Below are positions 26,798 to 35,456 of a stretch of DNA of 64,000 bases, piece by piece (within the stretch, counting starts at the first letter, position 1; every line of letters begins with the position of its first letter). Under the pieces are notes generated by a model. The model did no database searches and was not told the DNA's origin. It was given only the letters and a program-made list of their open reading frames with translations. The position numbers and the translations under genes are program-made. This stretch comes from JBGCEZ01 sp045106735 (GTDB lineage Bacteria; Planctomycetota; Phycisphaerae; Phycisphaerales; SM1A02), in contig JBGCEZ010000012.1 in the NCBI GenBank assembly GCA_045106735.1, positions 134,564 through 198,563 of the forward strand, read 5' to 3'.

Positions 26798-28240
26798 ATG
26801 TCCGCTGCCGAGTCGTCCTCCGCGTCCGTTCGCCATTCCGCGGTCGTGGGCCTCCAGTGGGGCGACGAAGGCAAGGGCAAGATCGTCGATTTGCTGACCG
26901 CCGAGCACGATGTGATCGTGCGGTACAACGGCGGCGCGAACGCCGGTCACACCCTGGTGGTCGAGGGCGAGCGATACGCCCTGCACCTGATTCCGTCGGG
27001 CATCCTCTACCCGGACAAGACGTGCGTGATCGGCAACGGCGTGGTCATCGACCCGGCCAAGCTGGTCGAGGAAATCGAAGGCCTGCATGCCCGCGGCATC
27101 GAAGTCGGCGAGCGCATGCGGATCTCTGACCGCGCCCACGTCGTCCTGCCCCACCATCAACTGCACGACGCAGCCCTGGAGGCGGCGATGAGCCGGGCCG
27201 GCACCATGGCTGGCAACATGGTCCCGGCCGGAGCCGGCGGCGTGTCGGCAGATGCCGCCGAAGACGGCGAAGACGGCGAAGGCGAACCCGATCGCGGCCG
27301 CGGCCAGTCCATCGGCACCACGCTCCGTGGCATCGGCCCGGCCTACGCCGACAAGGTATATCGCTCGACCGCCGTGCGGATGATGGACCTGATCGACGAA
27401 GATCGCCTCGCCGAACGATTGCGCACCGTCCTGCCCATGCGGGCGGCCGAGCTGACCGCCCTGGGAGCCCCGGCCGACGATGTGGCCCGGGCCTGCGGTG
27501 ATCTCGACGGCATCACCGAGCGATTCGCCGCTCTGGGGCAGCGGCTGGCCCCGCACGTCACCGACACGACGTGGATGCTTCACGATGCGGTGGCCGACGG
27601 ACGGCGCCTGCTGTTCGAAGGCGCCAACGCCAGCCTGCTCGACGTCGACCACGGCACCTACCCGTACGTGACCAGCAGCCACTCGTCCACGCTTGGCATT
27701 CCCGCCGGCACCGGCTTGCCCGGTCGCACGGTCCAGAACGTCATCGGCATCATGAAGGCCTACGCCACCCGCGTGGGCGCGGGCCCCTTCCCGACGGAAG
27801 AGCCGGGCGCCGACGGCGATCGCATCCGCGACCGGGGCCGGGAGTACGGCACCACGACCGGCCGGCCGCGACGCTGCGGTTGGCTGGACCTGGTCGCCCT
27901 GCGATACACGGTGATGATCAACGGCGTGAGCCAGCTCTCGATCATGTTGCTCGACGTGCTGTCGGGTTTCGACTCGCTGCGGGTGTGCACCGGCTACCGG
28001 CTGCCCGACGGCAGTGTGACCGATCGGTTCGTCCCCGACGGCACGTGGCTTGAGTCGATCGAGCCGGTGTACCAAGACGTTCCCGGTTGGCACGAAGAAA
28101 TCGACACCGTGACCCGGATGGCGGACCTGCCGCCCGCGGCCCAGCGGTACCTGGACCTGATCTCCGAGCACATCGGCGTGCCGATCGGCATTGTCAGCGT
28201 CGGGCCAGGTCGAGAGCAAACCCTCATGGCCGGCGACTGA
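26798..28240 (+). CDS. purA: Adenylosuccinate synthetase
   Basis: 480 aa. Joins IMP and aspartate using GTP in the first committed step to AMP. The GTP-binding WGDEGKGKIVD (21-31), NGGANAGHT (44-52), IGTTLRGIGPAYADK (172-186) and EGANASLLDVDHGTYPYVTSS blocks are all present. Oddity: residues about 137-170 are an extra acidic/Gly-rich segment (GAGGVSADAAEDGEDGEGEP) inserted just before the IGTT-x-RGIGP loop, making the protein about 50 residues longer than the usual 430. The extra N-terminal 12 residues are Ser/Ala-rich. uppS follows 25 bp downstream, so they probably share a transcript. Confidence 0.97.
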   Translation: MSAAESSSASVRHSAVVGLQWGDEGKGKIVDLLTAEHDVIVRYNGGANAGHTLVVEGERYALHLIPSGILYPDKTCVIGNGVVIDPAKLVEEIEGLHARGIEVGERMRISDRAHVVLPHHQLHDAALEAAMSRAGTMAGNMVPAGAGGVSADAAEDGEDGEGEPDRGRGQSIGTTLRGIGPAYADKVYRSTAVRMMDLIDEDRLAERLRTVLPMRAAELTALGAPADDVARACGDLDGITERFAALGQRLAPHVTDTTWMLHDAVADGRRLLFEGANASLLDVDHGTYPYVTSSHSSTLGIPAGTGLPGRTVQNVIGIMKAYATRVGAGPFPTEEPGADGDRIRDRGREYGTTTGRPRRCGWLDLVALRYTVMINGVSQLSIMLLDVLSGFDSLRVCTGYRLPDGSVTDRFVPDGTWLESIEPVYQDVPGWHEEIDTVTRMADLPPAAQRYLDLISEHIGVPIGIVSVGPGREQTLMAGD

Positions 28241-28265
28241 ACCACGGCCGACGATTCTTCGTAGC

Positions 28266-29216
28266 ATGACCTCAATGGCTTGGACGACACCATTTCGAGG
28301 ACGCAGTCGCGGCGGAACGCCGGACGGAACGGCGGACGGAACGGCGGACGGCGCTCAGAACGCCGACGAGTCCGCGGCAACGCCCACGACCCAATCGCCC
28401 ACGCACCACCCTCCGGAGGCCGGGGCGAGCCCTGCTGAGGTGCACGCCGCCGCCGCCGCCGCTGGCGTCGATCCGGCCCGCCTCCCGCGGCACGTCGCGA
28501 TCATCATGGATGGCAACGGCCGCTGGGCCCGATCGCGGCATCAGCCGCGGATTCTGGGTCACCGCGCCGGAGCCAAGGCGGTCCGGGGATGCGTCCAGGA
28601 GTCGGCCCGGCTGGGACTCGACGCACTCACGCTCTACTCATTCAGCAGCGAGAACTGGAAGCGGCCGGCCGACGAGGTCGGCGGGCTGATGCAGTTGCTC
28701 CTGGACTACCTCGCCCGCGAGACGGCCGAGATGATGGAACGCGGCATCCGCTTCCGCCAAATCGGCCGGCGCGATCGACTCAGCGAGCCGGTCCTCAAGG
28801 CGATCGAAGCCGCCGAGGCGGCCACCGCCGGCAACCGCGGCCTGACCCTCAACATCGCGTTGGACTACGGCTCGCGGGCCGAGATCACGGGCGCGATCCG
28901 GTCGATCGTGGCCTCGGCCGTCGCCGGCGATCTTGACCCGGAGTCGATCGACGAAGCCCTCGTCTCGGACCATCTGGACACCGCTGGATTGCCGGATCCC
29001 GACCTCTTGATCCGAACCGCCGGCGAGTATCGGCTGTCCAACTACCTGCTGTGGCAGATCAGCTACGCCGAAATGCACGTGTGCGATGCCTGCTGGCCAG
29101 ACTTCGATGTCGCCCAGTACCACCTGGCCTTGCGCGACTTCGCCGAACGCAAACGACGCTACGGCGGCCTCGCGGATACGGCCGGGCCGGAGGGCGCCGG
29201 GGTGGCGTTGCCGTAA
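28266..29216 (+). CDS. uppS: Isoprenyl transferase (undecaprenyl diphosphate synthase)
   Basis: 316 aa from ATG 28266; ATG 28275 is an alternative. It makes the C55 lipid carrier for peptidoglycan and surface glycans by adding isopentenyl units to farnesyl diphosphate. The catalytic motif MDGNGRWA has its aspartate at D82. LYSFSSENWKRP and RTAGEYRLSNYLLWQ are the usual substrate-binding blocks. The first 75 residues are an unusual low-complexity leader with three PDGTADGTADG-type units encoded by a 12-bp tandem repeat; the family normally starts near residue 70 of this protein. The true start could lie further in, but no good in-frame start is seen before the conserved core. Confidence 0.95.
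   Translation: MTSMAWTTPFRGRSRGGTPDGTADGTADGAQNADESAATPTTQSPTHHPPEAGASPAEVHAAAAAAGVDPARLPRHVAIIMDGNGRWARSRHQPRILGHRAGAKAVRGCVQESARLGLDALTLYSFSSENWKRPADEVGGLMQLLLDYLARETAEMMERGIRFRQIGRRDRLSEPVLKAIEAAEAATAGNRGLTLNIALDYGSRAEITGAIRSIVASAVAGDLDPESIDEALVSDHLDTAGLPDPDLLIRTAGEYRLSNYLLWQISYAEMHVCDACWPDFDVAQYHLALRDFAERKRRYGGLADTAGPEGAGVALP
28314..28349. repeat. 12-bp tandem repeat inside the uppS leader
   Basis: Three consecutive copies of GGAACGSCGGAC encode the repeated GT-x-DG peptides in the N-terminal extension of UppS. The last two units are identical. Confidence 0.85.
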
Positions 29217-29240
29217 CGATCGTTGCGGGTGACGGCGTCC

Positions 29241-29325
29241 CGCTCCGACGGCATGAGACTTCGACGGAAGTGGACGCCGACGGAATGAGACGCCGACGGA
29301 ATTGGCCGCCGACGGAACCGCGGTT
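29241..29325. repeat. Degenerate short repeats between convergent genes
   Basis: The core GACGGAA, mostly as CGCCGACGGAAT, recurs five times at 12-20 bp spacing in the space between uppS (plus) and the GGDEF gene (minus). No T-tract or hairpin typical of an intrinsic terminator was recognised. Confidence 0.6.
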
Positions 29326-29425
29326 CGGCGGACCCGCGACGAATGTCGCACATCCATTGAGTTGTCGTTGAGCACCCGTCGGTCATCGGCATTGGTCGAG
29401 CGTTCGTCCAACGTCGCCCGACGAC

Positions 29426-30715
29426 TCAGTCGCGCGGCTGGCGCGCCGACGAAACCGGCTCCGCGACCACGCGTGGTCCATCGGCATCGCGCAGCACCAC
29501 GCAATCCCCGCCCGAGCCGGCCTTGGCCGCATACATCGCTTCGTCGGCGTGGCGCACGAGTTCGTCGGCGTTGATCGGACGCGAAGCATCCACGTGGCCA
29601 ATGCCGATCGACATGGCCACCGGAGGTTCATCCGCCGGCAGGTGCGTGGCCGTTTCGCGGAAGGCCGCGAGGATTCGGCGGGCGACGAGGATGACTTCGT
29701 CCGGCCGCGTATGCGGCAGCAAGATGCTGAACTCGTCGCCGCCGTACCGTGCGGCCACGTCCACCGCGCGGCAGTTCGCCGCCGTCACCTTGCCGACCAG
29801 TCGCAAAATTTCGTCGCCGCGTTGATGGCCAGCGACATCGTTGAGCCGTTTGAAGCCATCCAAGTCGATCATGATGAAGCCGAGCGGCAGGTCATGCCGC
29901 GTTGCTTCGGCCCACGCGCCGGCCAACGTGATGTTGAGCCAGCGCCGATTGGCCAGGCCGGTCAACTCGTCGGTGCGGGCTGCAAGTTCGAGTTGTTCAA
30001 TGGCTCGCTCGAGTTCCTGGTTCTTGAGTTCCAGTTCCACCAACGAACGCGTGAGGTCGCCATGCAGTTGGGCGTTCTCGGCGTGCACGCGGGCGTGCAT
30101 CAGGCACTTCTCGACGGCCAGAGGCACCGCGCGGGCGTCATCACCGTCGACCACGACCACATCGCTGGCCCCGGCGTAGAGCAAGTCGACGGCGTCCGAA
30201 GCTTCGGTCGCCGACAGCACGCACACCACCGGACCTTCGACCCCGCGTTCTCGGCGGTGATCGAGCAGTCGCCGCGTGACGTGGGCCATCCGCCGGGATC
30301 CGTCGATGATCAACACGTCGGTCTCTCCCGTCGCATGCGTGCCGTCCTCGACGCCGGAGACGTCGAACGTACCGCCGTGCTCGCCGGCCACGTGGACTTC
30401 GACGGTCCGAATGCAGCTCGCGCCGATCCGGTCGTCTTGTCCCCGTTCGTCAAAGGCGCGGCGGATGGCGGCGATGCGCTCGGCATCGGGATGGACAATG
30501 CGAATCCGCACGTGATCCCGATGCTGGTCGGGGTCCCGTCCGTCGAAGGGAAGCCCCGTTTCCGCCCGGCGGCGTCGCGGTCCTCGGCGCTCGGCCCATT
30601 CGCCCCCCGGCTCAGGGAGGACCACGGCGGCATCGGGGCGGGCACGTGAAGCCGGAGCGGCCGCCCGGGTCGGGGCGGACGTCGAGGATCGTGCGGACTG
30701 GGGCGTGTCGTCCAT
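29426..30715 (-). CDS. Diguanylate cyclase (GGDEF) with N-terminal receiver-like domain
   Basis: 429 aa from ATG 30715. Makes cyclic-di-GMP from two GTP. The catalytic GGDEF is intact at 325-329. RAVD at 316-319, five residues before it, is a textbook product-inhibition I-site. Residues about 70-215 look like a divergent receiver domain: the VLIIDGSR segment sits where the phosphoacceptor strand should be, but other receiver residues are weak, so phosphorylation is doubtful. A coiled-coil-like helix (about 220-260) links the two parts. The first 60 residues are low complexity. No transmembrane helix is seen, so the enzyme is probably cytoplasmic. It could supply cyclic-di-GMP for the PilZ protein at 5231-5662, which is inference. 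Confidence 0.93.
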   Translation of the reverse strand: MDDTPQSARSSTSAPTRAAAPASRARPDAAVVLPEPGGEWAERRGPRRRRAETGLPFDGRDPDQHRDHVRIRIVHPDAERIAAIRRAFDERGQDDRIGASCIRTVEVHVAGEHGGTFDVSGVEDGTHATGETDVLIIDGSRRMAHVTRRLLDHRRERGVEGPVVCVLSATEASDAVDLLYAGASDVVVVDGDDARAVPLAVEKCLMHARVHAENAQLHGDLTRSLVELELKNQELERAIEQLELAARTDELTGLANRRWLNITLAGAWAEATRHDLPLGFIMIDLDGFKRLNDVAGHQRGDEILRLVGKVTAANCRAVDVAARYGGDEFSILLPHTRPDEVILVARRILAAFRETATHLPADEPPVAMSIGIGHVDASRPINADELVRHADEAMYAAKAGSGGDCVVLRDADGPRVVAEPVSSARQPRD

Positions 30716-30829
30716 GGAATCGATGGTGTATTTGCCCGGGCCGGATGCCAACCCGGGATGCCAGCTTCCGGACCAACTCTCGGCGAGAGCGATAAGAATC
30801 GCGGCTGACGGGCTCAGGAAGCCCGAAAA

Positions 30830-31633
30830 TCAATCACCCGCGCTGAGCCGAATCGTGCTTCCGGGGGCCTCGGTCCGCTCGCCGCGCAAGCATGCCTCGA
30901 TCAGTTCGGCCACGGCGTCGGGGGGGAGTGTGGCCTCGGGCGGGACGACGTCGGCCCCAAACAGCCCGCGGAGCATGGGCGTCTCGATGGCTCCTGGGGC
31001 GACGTTCCATGCCCGGATCCCGTCGGGTCCGCCCTCGTTGACCACGGATCGCACGAGGCTCTCCAGGGCGGACTTGGCCGCGGCGTAGGCGAAGAAGCCC
31101 GGGAACGGATCCTCGGTAGCCGCCGACGAGACGTTGACGATGGTCGCACCGGGGCCAGTTCCAGATCCAGTTCCAGATCCAGTTCCGGCTCCAGTTCCAG
31201 TTCCAGTTCCAGTTCCAGTTCCAGTTCCCGAAGCCTCCGCGGCATCGGAACGGTGAAGATGCGGCCACGCGGCGGTGATCAGGCGGGCCGGCCCTTCCAC
31301 GTTCACCGCGAGCGCCCGCCGCATCAGGTCAGGTCCAGTTTCCGCGATCGAGGCGAGCTCGGCCAAGCCGGCGTTGTTGACGAGGCCGTGGATCGAGTGT
31401 CCGCCGTCGGTCGCCGCCGCGACGATCTGCCCCGCCGCCTCGGGCGCCGCTACGTCCGACGGCTGGATGACGGCCATGTCCGGCGACGCGCTCGATTCGG
31501 CCGCAACGGCCTGGAGCGCATCCGCGCGGCGGCCGACCAAGACAACGCGTTCCCCGCGGCCAAGCAGCCGGAGGGCGAGCGCCCGGCCAACACCGCTGCT
31601 GGCGCCGGTGACAATCGTGGTCGAAACGCTCAC
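30830..31633 (-). CDS. Short-chain dehydrogenase/reductase with a repeat-encoded insert
   Basis: 267 aa, GTG start at 31633 with GGGAG about 10 nt upstream. The Rossmann NAD(P) motif TGASSGVG, the NNAG motif and the catalytic YAAAK with upstream NVSS serine are all present, so it is a complete classical SDR. The substrate cannot be told from sequence. Oddity: just before the strand leading to NVSS there is a Gly-Thr/Gly-Ser run of about 24 residues, encoded by a perfect hexanucleotide array, in a loop where the family normally has a few residues. It lies 145 bp downstream of the rseP-like gene in the same direction. Confidence 0.92.
   Translation of the reverse strand: MSVSTTIVTGASSGVGRALALRLLGRGERVVLVGRRADALQAVAAESSASPDMAVIQPSDVAAPEAAGQIVAAATDGGHSIHGLVNNAGLAELASIAETGPDLMRRALAVNVEGPARLITAAWPHLHRSDAAEASGTGTGTGTGTGTGAGTGSGTGSGTGPGATIVNVSSAATEDPFPGFFAYAAAKSALESLVRSVVNEGGPDGIRAWNVAPGAIETPMLRGLFGADVVPPEATLPPDAVAELIEACLRGERTEAPGSTIRLSAGD
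31155..31226. repeat. Hexanucleotide array inside the SDR gene
   Basis: Twelve hexamers of CCAGTT with occasional CCAGAT and one CCGGCT (plus-strand sense), including six identical units in a row at 31191-31226. They encode alternating Gly-Thr/Gly-Ser in frame, so unit gain or loss keeps the reading frame. Confidence 0.95.
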
Positions 31634-31778
31634 GGTGAGTGGACTCCCAATGGAAGGGTATGGCGACTGGCCCCGGCCAACCGGGGCCGCCGCGACGGTG
31701 CGGCTTCATCGGTGCGGCTGCCTCGGTGAGGCTTCATCTGAACTGGCGCACTCGTGCGACTGCGTCGGTGCACGCTCG

Positions 31779-34019
31779 TCAGAAGAGGCGCGTCACATCG
31801 TTGAAGAACGTGATGACAAACAACGTGCCGAGCAACGCGAGCCCCACGAGTGTGGCAATGTTCTGGAATCCGGCCGAAGGCGGACGCCCCGTGATGCGCT
31901 CGTAGATCAGGTACAGGAACAACCCGCCGTCCACGATGGGCAGCGGCAGGAAGTTCAACACCGCGAGGTTCACGCTGATCATTCCGAGCAGGAAGATGAA
32001 GTACATGAACCCGCGGGGCAGCACCTGACGGCCCAGATCGACGATGCCGACGGGACCGCGGAGTTGATCGATGCCGACGCTCCGCCGGAACAGCCGGTCG
32101 ATCGTCAGGTACGTCATGGTGATGACGTTCTTGGTCTCGTGGAATCCCATGCGAACGGCGGTGATCGGATTGCCGCCGGCGTTCAGCGGCACCGTGACCG
32201 GCGGGAAGAACGCGGCGGAGATGATCGGTCGCCGACCTGTCTCGTGCAGGTCCGCGATCTCATCGGCCGAGAGCGTGATCGTGGTGCGTTCGAGCGGGGC
32301 CACGGCGGCTGGATCATCGCTGGAGACCGACGGCCGCCAGGCGACTTCGACGTCGACCTCCGCGCCGCTGGCCAAGGCTGCTTGGGTCACGGCCATCAAC
32401 TGCGAGCGGAACAGCGCCCACGTGGGGACGGCGACTCCGTCGACTTCCACGACCAACGCGCCAGGGGGGATCGCACCGGCGCCGGCCGGCGCCGGGCCCA
32501 GGACGTCAAACGGCGTCAACGAACGATCGTTGGCCAAGCGGCCCACGTCCGCGTGGTCAGCCACCGGCGTCACGATCGCCGGCTGGTCCGGGTCCGGGGC
32601 CACGGCGGGGAAAAAGCCGAGGGTCCCCGAACGCGAGACGGACAGTGGCACGCGAACGTGCCGTCCGTCGCGCCGGAGCACCGCCACAATCGTTGTGCCC
32701 GAGCTTTCCTTGAGCTCGCGCACCAACCCGTCGAACGTCGGCCACGACGCATCGTCGAGCTTGACGAAGAGGTCGCCGGGCCGCAGGGCATCGGCATTGT
32801 GTGAGTCCGCGGGGACTTCGCGCACCTGGGTCACCGCCCCGAGCCCGATCAAGCCGTTGACCGGCCGGAGGTCGGGGGCGTCGGGTGTCCCGATGGGAAC
32901 CACGTAGGTCTGGTACTGGGGAACCAGTGGCAGGTCGATGTTGACCGGCTCGCCGGTCGGCGTGCCGCTGGCGTCCGCCACGCGCCACGTCGTGGATACG
33001 GCCGACGTATCCAGCGTGCGGGCGCTGGCCAGGACCGCGTCCCATGTTTCGACCGGTTGACCGTCAAAGGTCTCGATCTGCATTCCCGGCCCAAGCCCCG
33101 CAGCCGCAAGCGCGTCCCAATTCGGGACGCTCGCCGCCAATTGCTCCAGGGCCCGCGACGTATCGGTGATACGCGGACCCAAGGCCTGACCGAGTCCAAA
33201 GGCCCGGAGACGGATCTGTTCGTCGAAGGCCGGCTCGAAATCGAACTGGAGCAGGCCGTCGACCCCGGCACGCTGCACCTCCATCGGCAGCGTGCGCCCG
33301 GGACGGCTCATGGCCGCAGCCAAGGTCACATCGGGGAACGTGCGTACCGGCTTTCCGCCGATCGAGACAACGACATCGCCGGGCAGGAAGCCGGGTTCGT
33401 CCAGCCCGAGTTCAGTCGCGTTGGTAGCGACGGCCGCAGCGGCGGGCGTTCCCGAGATCGTCCCGCCAATGATCGGAGCGTCAAAGCGCACCCCGAACAT
33501 GAAGGCAATCATGAAGAGCACGACGGCGGTGATCAGGTTCGCGATCACACCAGCCGACACGACGACCATGCGCTTGGGAATTGACGCCCGCCCGAAGCTG
33601 CGCGGGTGAGCGCTGCTGGCCGAGGGATCCAGGTCTTCTTGGCCGAGCATCTTCACGAAGCCGCCGATCGGCAGCCACCGGAGCGAATACTCGGTCTCGC
33701 CGATCCCCAGCGCCGTCTCGGCATCGATGATGTCGCCGATGGGTACGGTCGGCGGGTCCGACCAGTCTTTCACCGGCGCAAGACGTTCCTGGGCGGTGAG
33801 CCAATCGGTCACGCGGCGGGCGTGGTCGGGGCCGGTGCTGCCCCATCGCAGGCCCACGCCTCGGCGCCAGGACACGGCCACCGGACCCATGCCGACGGCG
33901 AACCCCTCGGCGCGGATGCCGGCCCACTTGGCGGCCATGAAGTGGCCGAGTTCGTGCACGAAGATCAGGAAGCCGAAGCCGAGGATCATCGGGACGATGC
34001 TGAGAATGGTCAGCAGCAC
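31779..34019 (-). CDS. rseP: RseP-like site-2 protease (M50) with PDZ domains
   Basis: 746 aa, GTG start at 34019. Intramembrane zinc protease, usually cleaving anti-sigma factors or leftover signal peptides. HELGH at 22-26 in the first helix and NFLPLPIVDGG near residue 695 are the two metal-binding motifs. At least two PDZ-like regions lie between (GLDEPGFLPGDVVVSIGGKPV near 200; ALRPGDLFVKLDD near 420). At 746 aa it is much longer than E. coli RseP (about 450). The extra length includes about 70 residues after the first helix, before YSLRWLPIGGFVKMLG, and a long region between the PDZ domains. It follows dxr, as in many bacteria, which supports the assignment. Confidence 0.93.
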   Translation of the reverse strand: MLLTILSIVPMILGFGFLIFVHELGHFMAAKWAGIRAEGFAVGMGPVAVSWRRGVGLRWGSTGPDHARRVTDWLTAQERLAPVKDWSDPPTVPIGDIIDAETALGIGETEYSLRWLPIGGFVKMLGQEDLDPSASSAHPRSFGRASIPKRMVVVSAGVIANLITAVVLFMIAFMFGVRFDAPIIGGTISGTPAAAAVATNATELGLDEPGFLPGDVVVSIGGKPVRTFPDVTLAAAMSRPGRTLPMEVQRAGVDGLLQFDFEPAFDEQIRLRAFGLGQALGPRITDTSRALEQLAASVPNWDALAAAGLGPGMQIETFDGQPVETWDAVLASARTLDTSAVSTTWRVADASGTPTGEPVNIDLPLVPQYQTYVVPIGTPDAPDLRPVNGLIGLGAVTQVREVPADSHNADALRPGDLFVKLDDASWPTFDGLVRELKESSGTTIVAVLRRDGRHVRVPLSVSRSGTLGFFPAVAPDPDQPAIVTPVADHADVGRLANDRSLTPFDVLGPAPAGAGAIPPGALVVEVDGVAVPTWALFRSQLMAVTQAALASGAEVDVEVAWRPSVSSDDPAAVAPLERTTITLSADEIADLHETGRRPIISAAFFPPVTVPLNAGGNPITAVRMGFHETKNVITMTYLTIDRLFRRSVGIDQLRGPVGIVDLGRQVLPRGFMYFIFLLGMISVNLAVLNFLPLPIVDGGLFLYLIYERITGRPPSAGFQNIATLVGLALLGTLFVITFFNDVTRLF

Positions 34020-34111
34020 GGGGGGAAACTCCGGAGCGGGAATCGGGCGGCGGAGAAACCGGGCCCGTCGGTGCGGAAGCGTAGTCGCCGGATCGGGGCG
34101 ACGCGTGCGGC

Positions 34112-34223
34112 GAGGCCGGCGAGGCCAGTGAGGCCGGTGAGGCCGGTGAGGCCGACGGGTTCGGAATCCCGGGGTCGCCCACTGAGACGCCCAGTGAGAC
34201 GCCCACTGAGACGCCCAGGCGGA
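34112..34223. repeat. Adjacent 9-bp and 12-bp tandem repeats between dxr and rseP
   Basis: Five copies of a 9-bp unit GAGGCCRGT/C run from 34112 to 34156. After 19 bp, a 12-bp unit CGCCCASTGAGA is repeated three times with a partial fourth (34176-34223). Both lie in the 219-bp space between dxr and rseP. Confidence 0.88.
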
Positions 34224-34238
34224 TCATCGCCGCGCCAA

Positions 34239-35456
34239 TCAGTGAATCGACCCAGGAGCACGTCGGTGCAATTCGGCGGTCGCCCAGGCACGAGCAACTT
34301 CGTCGGCCTGCATGACGTCGTCCAGGCAGTCGACGCCGGAGACCGGCAGCTCGGCCGCGGCGTCGGCCACGAGTTCGACGATCCCGCCAAAGGGCAGACC
34401 GCCGGCCAGAAACGCCGCGACCGCGACTTCGTCCACCGCGTTCAAGATGGCCCCGGCCGTCCCGCCGCGGTCGATCGCGTCAAAGGCCAGACCCGGCGCC
34501 GGGAATCGCTCGGGGTCGACGGCGGCGAAGTCCAGCTGGCTCAGCGTGGACCAGTCCATCCGACGTCCGGCGGCCGCGTGCCGCTCCGGCCAGGTCATGG
34601 CCTGCTGGATTGGCGTCCGCATGTCCGGGGCGGCCATGGACGCGAGCACCGAGCCGTCCACGAACTCGACGAGCCCGTGCACGATCGACTGGGGATGGAC
34701 GAGCACCTCCAGCCGCTCGGAACCGATTCCGAAGAGGTGGTGGGCCTCAATGAGCTCGAGGGCCTTGTTCATGAGGGACGCCGAGTCGATCGAGACCTTC
34801 GCCCCCATGGCCCAGGTTGGATGGGCGAGGGCCGCTTCGACGCTGGCGTTGGCCATCGACGCGTGGTCCCAGGTGCGAAATGGCCCACCGCTGGCCGTGA
34901 GGACCAGCCGTTCGATGTCCAGGCCGTCTTCCGAGGCGAGCAGGCACTGGGCAATGGCCGCGTGTTCCGAGTCTACCGGCAACAGCCGCACGCCAGCGTC
35001 GGCGACGGCCGGAATGACCACCGCCCCCGCCGCCACCAACGTTTCCTTGTTGGCCAGGGCGATGTCGCAGCCGGCGTGGATCGCGGCGAGTGTCGGCCGC
35101 AGTCCCGCGAGGCCGACGATGGCCGAGACGGTGAGGTCGCCGGCCCGCGCAACCTCGGTCACCATTTCGGTCGCCGCGTCCGGGCCGAGGTACCACCGCG
35201 TGCCCTCGGGCACGTCCGGCAGCTTCCCGCCCTCCGGCGGCGCGGCGAGGGCGAGATGACGAACGCCGCGCAGGCGCGCCATCACGGCCAGCGCCTCGGC
35301 GTCCTGGCCGCCGGCCGCGGCGACCAATTCAAACGGCGGCGGATCTGACGGTGCGATCGCCCGCCGTTCGGCGGCCAGATGATCCATCACGTCGAGCGTG
35401 CTCGACCCGATCGAACCCGAGGCGCCGAGCAAGATGACGCGGCGCGATTCGGTCAT
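34239..35456 (-). CDS. dxr: 1-deoxy-D-xylulose 5-phosphate reductoisomerase
   Basis: 405 aa, ATG 35456, whose start overlaps the stop of the RNase E/G gene as ATGA. Second step of the MEP isoprenoid pathway, giving MEP from DXP with NADPH. The N-terminal dinucleotide motif LGASGSIGSSTLDV, ALANKETLVAAG, the metal/substrate block VDSEHAAIAQCL, and TASGGPFR are present, and the length is typical. UppS, elsewhere in this region, uses the pathway's products. Confidence 0.97.
   Translation of the reverse strand: MTESRRVILLGASGSIGSSTLDVMDHLAAERRAIAPSDPPPFELVAAAGGQDAEALAVMARLRGVRHLALAAPPEGGKLPDVPEGTRWYLGPDAATEMVTEVARAGDLTVSAIVGLAGLRPTLAAIHAGCDIALANKETLVAAGAVVIPAVADAGVRLLPVDSEHAAIAQCLLASEDGLDIERLVLTASGGPFRTWDHASMANASVEAALAHPTWAMGAKVSIDSASLMNKALELIEAHHLFGIGSERLEVLVHPQSIVHGLVEFVDGSVLASMAAPDMRTPIQQAMTWPERHAAAGRRMDWSTLSQLDFAAVDPERFPAPGLAFDAIDRGGTAGAILNAVDEVAVAAFLAGGLPFGGIVELVADAAAELPVSGVDCLDDVMQADEVARAWATAELHRRAPGSIH

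Noticed and set aside
26489..28267. Upstream part of a 660-codon minus-strand frame opposite purA
   Set aside because: Only the last 67 codons (26285-26488) show a plausible protein, with paired cysteines; the rest is antisense to purA.
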